DNA from: Acidimicrobiales bacterium
GTDB taxonomy: Bacteria; Actinomycetota; Acidimicrobiia; Acidimicrobiales; JAKAVM01
DNA: 5,797 nucleotides
Direction: 5' to 3'
Assembly: GCA_027451785.1 (NCBI GenBank)
Contig: DAIDIS010000167.1
Location: 1 to 5,797, forward strand
Part shown: one piece after another, positions 1 through 5,638 of the stretch
Layout: each line of letters begins with the position of its first letter
How positions within the stretch are numbered: the first letter of the stretch is position 1
Notes under the pieces: model-generated
What the model saw: the letters and a program-made list of their open reading frames with translations, nothing else
Told to the model about the DNA's origin: nothing
Database searches by the model: none
Program-made: the position numbers and the translations under genes

Positions 1-568
1 GCGAGTTGTCAGGGTAGACGAAAGGCTGTCCGACGCTGAAACGGTGGGCCGCTGCTGCCAGGGTCGGCATTTTCGCGATCAGGCGAACAATCTGCTTGCG
101 ACGGGAGTCTGGGTCGAAAATATCTTTCGCGTCAAGGTAGAAGGTCGAGAGCGCTCCAATTGCCGAAACCAGCATTCCCATTGGGTGGGCGTCGTAGTGG
201 AAGCCTTCAAGGAAGCGCTTCCTCACGTTCTCATGGATAAAGGTGTGGTGGGTAACTTCGTGCTTCCAGCTTTCAAGCTGTTGTGCGTTGGGAAGGTCAC
301 CGTTCAAGAGCAGGTAGGCGACTTCGAGATAGGTGGAATGCTCGGCGAGCTGCTCAATTGGGTAACCGCGATAGCGTAGGACCCCAGCGTCGCCATCGAG
401 ATAGGTGATCGAGCTTGAACACGCCGCCGTTTGCATGAACGCCGGGTCGTAGAACCAGACGTCAGGCAGAACCTTGCGCCATTCAGCGGCGGCTACGCCA
501 CCGTCGACGATTGGAATTTCTACCGATTGACCTGTCCTGTTGTCAGTGATGGTAACGGTGTCTGCCAC
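1..568 (-). CDS. gltA: Citrate synthase, N-terminal part (runs off the left edge)
   Basis: Citrate synthase condenses oxaloacetate and acetyl-CoA to citrate, the entry step of the TCA cycle in the cytoplasm. The first 189 codons are visible. Recognisable family blocks are ITYLDGDAGVLRYRGYPIEQ (residues 54-73), the helix EVAYLLLNGDLP (82-93), FHYDAHPMGML (123-133) and IAKMPTLAAAAHRF (164-177), followed by FVYPDN near the window edge. Together they are diagnostic of the bacterial (type I/II) citrate synthase N-terminal domain. The catalytic His and Asp residues lie in the part outside the window, so activity cannot be checked here. The start is GTG at 568-566. It is the first possible start after an in-frame TAG at 583-581 and has a good ribosome binding site. 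A short extension of about 35 residues precedes the conserved core, which is usual for the family. The gene lies 212 bp downstream of the heme/lnt gene run on the same strand and probably has its own promoter. Confidence 0.94.
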   Translation of the reverse strand, partial: MADTVTITDNRTGQSVEIPIVDGGVAAAEWRKVLPDVWFYDPAFMQTAACSSSITYLDGDAGVLRYRGYPIEQLAEHSTYLEVAYLLLNGDLPNAQQLESWKHEVTHHTFIHENVRKRFLEGFHYDAHPMGMLVSAIGALSTFYLDAKDIFDPDSRRKQIVRLIAKMPTLAAAAHRFSVGQPFVYPDNS

Positions 569-574
569 TTTCGG

Positions 575-582
575 CCCTCTCT
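575..582 (-). promoter_or_regulatory. Ribosome binding site of gltA
   Basis: Read on the minus strand this is AGAGAGGG, ending 6 nt before the GTG start at 568. An in-frame stop lies at 583-581, so this purine-rich site and the GTG fix the gltA start. Confidence 0.6.
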
Positions 583-600
583 ATTGCGAACTGCACTGTC

Positions 601-626
601 CTTGCTTGGGTAGCAAGCTGACCCAA
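601..626 (-). repeat. Two overlapping small inverted repeats in the gltA leader
   Basis: CTTGC (601-605) pairs with GCAAG (613-617) across a 7-nt loop. TTGGGT (606-611) pairs with ACCCAA (621-626) across a 9-nt loop. The two stems overlap, so only one can form at a time in RNA. The element lies 33-58 nt upstream of the gltA GTG. It could be a regulator-binding palindrome or an RNA hairpin, or it could be chance, since the stems are only 5-6 bp. Confidence 0.3.
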
Positions 627-660
627 TTCCATATCGGCAAGAAACCTATTGGATATTACG

Positions 661-720
661 ACCCGGCGTGCCCTGCCGGGTACCCGCTCCGACGACTCTT
701 AACAAAATAATCCCGGCAGG
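661..720 (-). repeat. Three-part GC-rich inverted repeat with alternative pairings
   Basis: ACCCGGC (661-667) and GCCGGGT (675-681) form a 7-bp stem with a 7-nt loop. CCTGCCGGG (672-680) is also a perfect 9-bp complement of CCCGGCAGG (712-720), with 31 bp between them. The middle segment can pair with either side but not with both. Neither hairpin is followed by a T-run on either strand. The arrangement resembles an attenuator or a terminator remnant, but this is inference. Confidence 0.4.
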
Positions 721-742
721 ATTCAAATGCTGCACGGAGCTT

Positions 743-772
743 GGAAGTCACTGGAAAGGGAGCCACTGGGAA
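743..772. repeat. 15-bp imperfect tandem duplication
   Basis: The plus-strand units at 743-757 and 758-772 match at 12 of 15 positions and share the core CACTGG. The pair lies 8 bp beyond the acetyltransferase stop codon in non-coding DNA. No function is apparent, and a local duplication is the simplest explanation. Confidence 0.4.
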
Positions 773-780
773 GGCCGGAC

Positions 781-1239
781 TCAAAGGGCCATCCGGTAGA
801 CGTTGGTTGTCCTCTTCTCGAACCCGATTGCCTGGTACATGGCGTTTGCGGCCACCCGAGACTCGCGTGAGGTGAGGTCGACAGTCCGGGCATGGAGCAT
901 CCCCGCCAAGCCGAGTGCCTCGTTCACCAGGAGCTTTCCGGCTCCTATGCCCCTTGCGCTCTCGTCTACGACGACATCTTCGATCCAGGCCCTGATGCCG
1001 GTGGGTATGGTGAACACCGCCAGGGTGAGGGCGCCGACGATGGAAGGTGGGCCGGAAGTCTCATCGTCTCCGCTTTGCGCTACAAGCAGGTGCGTGCATG
1101 GCGAAGTCACAATTTCCTCCAGCTCTTGGAACGTCATCGGCGGAGCGGACGACGAAAGTTGGGGTAGGAGCCTATTTATGGCAACCAAGAGCGACTCGCT
1201 CGTATGCCTTGCTTCGTAGACACTTATTTGCTTGTTCAT
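781..1239 (-). CDS. GNAT-family N-acetyltransferase, substrate unknown
   Basis: This is a 152-residue single-domain Gcn5-related acetyltransferase, predicted to be cytoplasmic and to transfer acetyl from acetyl-CoA to an amine. The central strand AWIEDVVVDESARGIGAGKLL (about residues 84-104, with the acetyl-CoA pyrophosphate loop R96-G-I-G-A-G101) is motif A. NAMYQAIGFEKR (132-143), with Tyr135 placed as a possible general acid, is motif B. The N-terminal helix LLVAINRLLPQL and the TFQELEEIV segment fit a common small bacterial GNAT subgroup whose substrates are mostly undefined. The ATG at 1239 overlaps the lnt stop as ATGA, suggesting translational coupling, with AAAGG about 9 nt upstream. 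An in-frame start 14 codons further upstream would lie inside lnt and add non-conserved residues, so I prefer 1239. It is probably the last gene of the hemE-hemH-hemY-lnt run. Nothing in the sequence ties it to heme or lipoproteins. Confidence 0.87.
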   Translation of the reverse strand: MNKQISVYEARHTSESLLVAINRLLPQLSSSAPPMTFQELEEIVTSPCTHLLVAQSGDDETSGPPSIVGALTLAVFTIPTGIRAWIEDVVVDESARGIGAGKLLVNEALGLAGMLHARTVDLTSRESRVAANAMYQAIGFEKRTTNVYRMAL

Positions 1240-2819
1240 GCTCCTATGCCTTTCCTCCGAAACAGTACCAATCCGGAACACAAGGCAAAGATCGCGGCGT
1301 CGAACACATCAAATGGCATATCGCCCAGCTTTGAGTACCACGTTCTTCCTTTGAGAAGTGGCACCCAGATCTCCTTCACCTGCTGTTTCCCGAGTTGCGA
1401 GCGGTAAAGGACGACTCCGGTCGGGGAAATGAAATCCGAGTAGCCGGTGGGGGCCGCTTGCACCAGGTATCTTCCTTCTTCGATGGCTCTCAGCTTGTCT
1501 CCGGCGACCTCTTCAGATGGAACTTGGCTCGAAGAGTAGGACGAGTCGTTGGTCGGGACCAAGAAGGCTTCGCCGCCGGCTTCGACGGCGGCTCTGGCCC
1601 GGTTCTGGAACATCACCTCAAAGGAAATCATGACGCCGAAGTTCCCCGCCGGCGTACGAAGAATCCCTGGTCCCTTCCCTGGGATGGCGTCTCGGGGTAC
1701 AGCCGACAGGTTCACGAAATGGCGGACAAGCGACCTGAGCGGCACGTACTCGCCGAAGGGAACCCGATGCACCTTGTCGTACCGCCCGATAATTCGCCCG
1801 GACGGCCCGAAAGCCACTGCAGCGTTGCGAAATTGCGTGGCTGACACTATCTCGGTCACTCCCGCGATCAACGTAGCCCCCATGCGTTTCGAGATATCGC
1901 CAAGCTGGGCTGCTTGAGGAGAGCCTTTGATTGGCCCACCGAGCGCCACAACGTCTTCGGGCCAGAGGATTAATGAGGGACCCTTTTTGAGGGATTCCGT
2001 TGGATCCAAATGATTGAGGTACACGGTCTCGGCATCTGAGTTGATCGCCCTGAGTCCTCGAACACCGCCACCTTGGACAACGGCTACCAGTCGCTTGCCG
2101 AATATGGGTCCCCCCGTCGGCGCCTCAGTCGAAACAGCCACGATTGCCGTAACCGCCAAGAGGACAGCCGCTGGGGCAATTCCAATGCTCCTGGCCGGCG
2201 AAGGTAGTGAAGGTGGGGGAATTGGTTCCGGCCCCGGTAAGTCATCGTGGGGGCCGTCTGCCGGAATCCTTGCCACTGTGCCCGGAATCCTTGCTACTGG
2301 GCCGTTTCGTGGACGAATGAGAAAATCCGTCAATTCCGCAAGAGCAGCAGAGCTCGCGTAGAGGCAGATTTCGAGAAGGACCGGGCCCCCCACCCTCGCC
2401 GTCGGGGATAAAGGCGAGCCGGCTTGTCCCAGCGGCAGCGAACCGACGGGTACACCCCCAAACGGCCACAACCAGCGGAGAGCATCGGCAAGGGCCAAAG
2501 CTGAGGTAAAACCGGCGATTCTTGTCAGTCTGCTTGGCACCGATGACCGGTTAGGCACGAAGCCGGATGCGATCGAGATGAAGGTGGCCGCCATGGCGAT
2601 CATGAGGAACCACCCGGCGAGGTTGAAGCTGATGATCCACCAGAGAGTGAATCCGAAAAAGCCGGCCGAAAATGCGGCCCCGACCGCGAGCCGCTGCGCC
2701 AGGTTGACCCTCGTGACGATTGAGTAAAACGCACCGAGGCCAACCACGGCCATTGGCCAAAATCCGAGAGGGGGAAGAGACAGCGCAGCCACCAGGCCCG
2801 CACCAAAAGCCCCCAGCAA
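1236..2819 (-). CDS. lnt: Lnt-like apolipoprotein N-acyltransferase with Ser in place of the catalytic Cys
   Basis: Lnt is a membrane enzyme that N-acylates the lipid-modified N-terminal Cys of lipoproteins. Numbering here uses the longest reading, 533 residues from TTG 2837. Hydrophobic segments lie at about 8-24, 26-42, 52-70, 72-92, 106-122, 150-170 and 218-235. A nitrilase-type domain follows (about 248-495), then a C-terminal hydrophobic segment (511-525) and RRK. Of the family's E-K-C triad, Glu is present in LWPED (E294) and Lys in YDKVHRVPFGEYVP (K355, with the accessory E363). The nucleophile position reads VMISFEV, with S405 (codon TCC at 1625-1623) where Cys is expected. E407 is kept. 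Ordinary acyl transfer through a thioester is therefore doubtful. A Pro-rich linker (176-215) with a short duplication precedes TM 218-235. I chose TTG 2819 (527 residues) because AAAAGGAGAT lies at ideal distance. TTG 2837 would overlap the hemY stop. The gene overlaps the downstream acetyltransferase by 4 nt. Confidence 0.86.
   Translation of the reverse strand: MLGAFGAGLVAALSLPPLGFWPMAVVGLGAFYSIVTRVNLAQRLAVGAAFSAGFFGFTLWWIISFNLAGWFLMIAMAATFISIASGFVPNRSSVPSRLTRIAGFTSALALADALRWLWPFGGVPVGSLPLGQAGSPLSPTARVGGPVLLEICLYASSAALAELTDFLIRPRNGPVARIPGTVARIPADGPHDDLPGPEPIPPPSLPSPARSIGIAPAAVLLAVTAIVAVSTEAPTGGPIFGKRLVAVVQGGGVRGLRAINSDAETVYLNHLDPTESLKKGPSLILWPEDVVALGGPIKGSPQAAQLGDISKRMGATLIAGVTEIVSATQFRNAAVAFGPSGRIIGRYDKVHRVPFGEYVPLRSLVRHFVNLSAVPRDAIPGKGPGILRTPAGNFGVMISFEVMFQNRARAAVEAGGEAFLVPTNDSSYSSSQVPSEEVAGDKLRAIEEGRYLVQAAPTGYSDFISPTGVVLYRSQLGKQQVKEIWVPLLKGRTWYSKLGDMPFDVFDAAIFALCSGLVLFRRKGIGA
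2261..2299 (-). repeat. Two-copy 18-bp repeat inside the lnt linker
   Basis: The plus-strand copies at 2261-2278 and 2282-2299 differ at one position, with a 21-bp period. They keep the reading frame and encode VARIP twice (residues 181-185 and 188-192) in the poorly conserved Pro/Gly-rich linker between the membrane part and the nitrilase domain of the Lnt-like protein. This is probably a recent slippage duplication in a tolerant region. Confidence 0.7.
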
Positions 2820-2824
2820 TGAGT

Positions 2825-2834
2825 ATCTCCTTTT
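2825..2834 (-). promoter_or_regulatory. Strong ribosome binding site that sets the lnt start
   Basis: The minus strand reads AAAAGGAGAT, with GGAG at 2830-2827 and 7 nt to the TTG at 2819-2817. This is close to the ideal Shine-Dalgarno site. If translation began at the upstream in-frame TTG (2837-2835), the site would lie inside the coding sequence, and the upstream alternative has only a G-rich stretch placed too close. The site also overlaps the last base of the hemY stop codon (2836-2834). Confidence 0.7.
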
Positions 2835-4567
2835 CAAGGGTTCCCCCGGCGATCATTGGCCTCGACGAATTCGATGGCCTTGGATGCCGCATCCCTGCCA
2901 CTCGCTATACATGCCGGAATCCCGACCCCACCCATAGCTGCGCCGGTGACGAAAATACCGTCTGTGGAGCCGGGGGGGTAGGAGGACCTAAGGTACTTGC
3001 CGACAAGGCGAACCCTCTCCCCATGGCCAGGCTCATATTGGGCAAGGCCCTTTTCCCAGCGCTGTATGTGCCAGGAGTAGGGGATTGTCTCCGGGGATTG
3101 ATGGCCGGCCGCGGAAAGCACGGTGCATAGCTCTGCATGGAGCATCTTCGCGAGTTCGGCATCGTCCAGGTCATTGACCCTACGGTCGCTCATTCGTCCC
3201 GATGACACCCGGACAAGCTCCAAGGGCTGACCATCGACGGTTTGCCCCTGGTAGCGCTCCCATTTGCGCGACAGCCAAGTCGTAGCGGTCATAAGCATTT
3301 GCTCGGGCGCTGGAACCAGAAAGCCGGATCCATTCGTCTTGGCAAGGCCGGTGACCGGGAACGGGGAGTCTCCCCGAGAGCCGCCGCCTCGGAATGCGAA
3401 GGTGGCGACGGCAACGGGGCTGTATTTGATGGTGTTTAAAATCCGGGCGGCGTCCGGGTAGCGGCTTGAAACCAGCCGAGCAGTCTCGAATGCCGGAGTG
3501 GTCAAGACGATTGAAGTGGCTGTGAGTCGCCTGCCGTCTTGTAGTGAGAGTTGCCATATTCCTGGGCCATGAGGGGATGCTTTTGCCCCAGGCACGTTGT
3601 CTGTCTTATAGACCAGATCGACCGGCTTACCGACCTGATCGACCCTTGCTCCACCGATCAGGTCAACGCCTGACCTGGTCAGGGCGGAGACAAGCTCATT
3701 GATGATCGCATGTGGCCCTTCCATTGGCGAAAGGAACATGGGCGGTAGCTTTGCGGCGCTCTTTTTCTTTTGGCTCTGAAAAGTGTGGGCGAGCATAGGC
3801 CTTAGACCACGAGAGTCGGAAGTTTGCGAGGCTTGAGCTCGCCTGAGGCTTCTCATTACGCTGTGGCGACTTTTTGAGAGATTCCAGAGTTGAGGGGCCG
3901 TGAGCTCGGCGGAAATCTCAGTGCTCAAGGATGCATGTATGCCGCCAAGAAGAGGCTCGATCACCCAAGTATTCACTTCGTGGCCGTATCGGGCATTGAC
4001 GACTTGCCCCAGTGAGACATCGTTCGGTGGGGAAATCGGACCCAGACCTGCCAACTCTTTGGCCAGCTTGGGGAGAGACCGGGCACCGATCAGACCCGAT
4101 CGCAGGAGAGGCAATACGGCGGATGGCACACCTCCCACGAGGCCGCCCGGAAGAGGGTGAAGGACTCCACGCTTGAGAATCTGAGCTCCGCGGGCGACAG
4201 GTGCGACGGGATCGCTCATTCCCAGCTCAGCCATCAGGTCTGTGGCGGCTCTACCTCTGGATATGAATCCGTCTGGACCCAAGTCGATTTGGACTCCTTG
4301 AATCTCGCCGACTCCGATCTTCCCGCCGAAGCGCGTCGAGCTTTCTATTACTGCGACCTTGGGTGGTGCGCGACGTGTTCCCGGGGTGGCTTTGGCCAGT
4401 TCCCAGGCGGCGGCCAGGCCGGTGACCCCACCACCAACGACGATGTAGTCGTAGTGGCTTCCAGCCATGCCACTATCTTCCACCGGTCTCTCCAATCCTT
4501 CCGGCCCCACCGGTCTCTCCAATCTCTCCGGTTTCTCCGGTCTCTCCGGTTTCTCCGGCAAGGTCAC
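2834..4567 (-). CDS. hemY: Coproporphyrinogen III / protoporphyrinogen oxidase, HemY (CgoX) type
   Basis: This is an FAD-dependent oxidase of late heme synthesis. In Gram-positive bacteria this family oxidises coproporphyrinogen III to coproporphyrin III, the substrate of the adjacent ferrochelatase. Protoporphyrinogen oxidation is the alternative. Visible are the Rossmann motif YIVVGGGVTGLAAAWE (residues 41-56), the FAD-ribose acidic residue in VAVIE (E75), RFGGKI (79-84), DLGPDGFISR (95-104), EPLLGGIHA (204-212), WEKGLAQYEPGH (504-515) and the C-terminal FAD-contacting block IFVTGAAMGGVGIPA (538-552). At 577 residues it is about 100 longer than B. subtilis HemY. About 33 of these are the N-terminal PEK/PER repeats and the rest are low-complexity insertions (for example 245-275 and 320-335). 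The GTG at 4567 overlaps the hemH stop as GTGA. An alternative ATG at 4468 (M34) has a fair ribosome binding site and matches the usual family N-terminus (MAGSHYDYIVVGGG), and may be the true start. Confidence 0.92.
   Translation of the reverse strand: MTLPEKPERPEKPERLERPVGPEGLERPVEDSGMAGSHYDYIVVGGGVTGLAAAWELAKATPGTRRAPPKVAVIESSTRFGGKIGVGEIQGVQIDLGPDGFISRGRAATDLMAELGMSDPVAPVARGAQILKRGVLHPLPGGLVGGVPSAVLPLLRSGLIGARSLPKLAKELAGLGPISPPNDVSLGQVVNARYGHEVNTWVIEPLLGGIHASLSTEISAELTAPQLWNLSKSRHSVMRSLRRAQASQTSDSRGLRPMLAHTFQSQKKKSAAKLPPMFLSPMEGPHAIINELVSALTRSGVDLIGGARVDQVGKPVDLVYKTDNVPGAKASPHGPGIWQLSLQDGRRLTATSIVLTTPAFETARLVSSRYPDAARILNTIKYSPVAVATFAFRGGGSRGDSPFPVTGLAKTNGSGFLVPAPEQMLMTATTWLSRKWERYQGQTVDGQPLELVRVSSGRMSDRRVNDLDDAELAKMLHAELCTVLSAAGHQSPETIPYSWHIQRWEKGLAQYEPGHGERVRLVGKYLRSSYPPGSTDGIFVTGAAMGGVGIPACIASGRDAASKAIEFVEANDRRGNP
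4477..4484 (-). promoter_or_regulatory. Possible ribosome binding site for the alternative hemY start
   Basis: The minus strand reads GGTGGAAG, 8 nt before the ATG at 4468-4466. The GTG at 4567 has only GGGA a few nucleotides upstream. If this site is used, hemY is 544 residues and the repeat array is untranslated leader. Confidence 0.4.
4478..4558 (-). repeat. Nine-unit 9-bp tandem repeat at the hemH/hemY junction
   Basis: On the minus strand nine consecutive 9-nt units follow the pattern CCGGAGARA, four near-perfect then five degenerate (for example TTGGAGAGA and CCGGTGGGG). An 18-bp stretch beginning GATTGGAGAG recurs exactly at a 27-bp period. If translated from GTG 4567, the array encodes residues 4-30 of HemY as the triplets PEK, PER, PEK, PER, LER, PVG, PEG, LER, PVE. 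The unit length of three codons keeps the frame. Each unit also carries a Shine-Dalgarno-like GGAGA. Confidence 0.85.
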
Positions 4568-5577
4568 TTTTCCCGGGCGAGCTCACCGGCGATCGCGTCC
4601 GCTATGGCTAGGCCCAATAGCGGGCTGCCGTTTGGCAACTCGGTGCGGAATAGTTCGATTTCGGCTTCGTTCGCAACCGCTCTGGCTTCGATATCAATGT
4701 CATACAGCGTTTCAAGATTGTCGGCGGTGAAGCCAACCGGGCAAACGATGACTCCCTTGGCCCCGTTCTTTGCCGCCAGCCTGATGCTGTCCCGCACGTC
4801 TGGGCCGATCCACTCCTGACTCGTCCGGCCCGCACTCTGGAAGGAAATCGACCATCCGTTGTCAATTGTCATTTGCATGTTCTTTTTGAGCCTTGTCGCC
4901 ACCAGTGTGCCTACCTCGGATAGTTGGCTTTGGTAAGGCTCTCCCCTTGGCGGCTTGGTCGGGTCAATCCCCGGTATCAAAGGCAACGAGTGAGCGGAAA
5001 AGATTATTTGCAGGTCGTGTGGCGGGTGGCCCGACTCAACGATTGCTCTTTTCAGGTTTTGAGATAACAGATCGATAAATGCGGGCTGAGTATGCCAACT
5101 TTCCACAAATTGCGAATGAAGCCCGGTGCCTTCACTCAATGCCATCCTCATGCGATCGAAATACGAATCAGTAGTGGTGAAGGCGTATAGAGGCGAGAGC
5201 ACGACCCCAATTACGGAGTCGAGCCGATGACCTGAGAGGCTCGAGACTGCCTCTTCAATAGTGGGCGTGGAGTACTTGGTGCCGGAGACCAACTCGAATT
5301 CCGAGTACCCATGGCCGGACAGAGATCCGTCTTCCAGGGAGGCACGAATCGCCCTCCTCACGGATTCCTCTTGGTCTTTCGTAATCGCAGCCAAGGGGGA
5401 AAGGCCCCCAATGGCCTCGTATCTGGCCACCAACTCGGCCAGAAGGTCTGAAGTGGGCGGGCTCCCCCTCCTGATTGACGTATAGAAGCTCTCGACCTCG
5501 CTTATATGGGAGGGCGTTCCGTGTGACATGAGAACCACCCCGAGGTTTGCCCCATGTCGACTATTTGAGCTGGTCAT
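4564..5577 (-). CDS. hemH: Ferrochelatase (probably coproporphyrin ferrochelatase, CpfC type)
   Basis: This 337-residue class II chelatase inserts Fe2+ into a porphyrin, the penultimate step of the coproporphyrin-dependent route in Gram-positive bacteria. Visible are VVLMSHGTP (14-22), FYTSIRRG (31-38), YEAIGGLSPLAAIT (53-66), VLSPLYAF (126-133), the catalytic block IIFSAHSLP with His196, SFQSAGR (245-251) and VCPVGFTADNLETLYDIDIEA (278-298), whose Glu289 matches the active-site Glu of B. subtilis. Length fits the family (310-350). It has one cysteine (C279), so the C-terminal [2Fe-2S] cluster known from mycobacterial ferrochelatases cannot be present. At the place of B. subtilis Tyr13 (MAYGTP), the metal-facing residue, there is His19. 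The start is ATG 5577, 61 nt after the hemE stop, with no clear Shine-Dalgarno site (only ACGGGTAG). Its stop overlaps the hemY GTG by 4 nt. Confidence 0.95.
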   Translation of the reverse strand: MTSSNSRHGANLGVVLMSHGTPSHISEVESFYTSIRRGSPPTSDLLAELVARYEAIGGLSPLAAITKDQEESVRRAIRASLEDGSLSGHGYSEFELVSGTKYSTPTIEEAVSSLSGHRLDSVIGVVLSPLYAFTTTDSYFDRMRMALSEGTGLHSQFVESWHTQPAFIDLLSQNLKRAIVESGHPPHDLQIIFSAHSLPLIPGIDPTKPPRGEPYQSQLSEVGTLVATRLKKNMQMTIDNGWSISFQSAGRTSQEWIGPDVRDSIRLAAKNGAKGVIVCPVGFTADNLETLYDIDIEARAVANEAEIELFRTELPNGSPLLGLAIADAIAGELAREK

Positions 5578-5638
5578 CGTGGTCTACCCGTGGCTGGTAA
5601 TTGCATTTTCGGCTCAATCGTAGGTTTGTTGAGTCCGG

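Larger units (their letters stand above)
569..780 (-). promoter_or_regulatory. Non-coding leader/promoter region of gltA
   Basis: This 212-bp stretch lies between the acetyltransferase stop and the gltA start and shows no convincing gene on either strand. It should hold the end of the upstream transcript and the gltA promoter. Reading toward gltA it contains a 15-bp imperfect tandem repeat (743-772), an AT-rich patch (about 700-711), a set of GC-rich inverted repeats (661-720) and two overlapping small hairpins (601-626). A possible -10 box, TAATAT on the minus strand, lies at 653-658, but the sequence about 17 bp upstream is GC-rich and does not resemble a -35 box. The promoter therefore cannot be placed with confidence. 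No hairpin is followed directly by a T-tract, so no intrinsic terminator is called. Confidence 0.45.

Noticed and set aside
44..613. Plus-strand open frames at 44-379 and 431-613
   Set aside because: The first is entirely, and the second mostly, antisense to the clear citrate synthase reading frame. Neither product resembles a known family.
661..681. Intrinsic terminator for the heme/lnt run
   Set aside because: A 7-bp GC stem exists, but no T-tract follows on either strand. The nearby AT-rich patch (about 700-711) has only a 4-bp stem before it.
2242..2901. Minus-strand frames at 2242-2469 and 2551-2901
   Set aside because: They are out-of-frame shadows of lnt and of the hemY/lnt junction. 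The lnt frame carries the membrane segments and the nitrilase motifs.
3180..3557. Minus-strand 125-codon frame inside hemY, which could suggest a frameshift
   Set aside because: The hemY frame is continuous through this stretch and carries the expected family sequence. The alternative frame is Arg/Pro-rich without motifs.
4157..4819. 220-codon open frame on the plus strand
   Set aside because: It lies antisense to hemY and hemH, which have strong family motifs. Its product is low-complexity Ser/Arg/Leu-rich sequence, including the reverse of the 9-bp repeats, with no recognisable domain.
5574..5606. 10-codon minus-strand frame (MQLPATGRPR) ending in a TGA that overlaps the hemH ATG
   Set aside because: It could be a coupling leader peptide for hemH, but it has no clear ribosome binding site and a frame this short ending there is easily chance.
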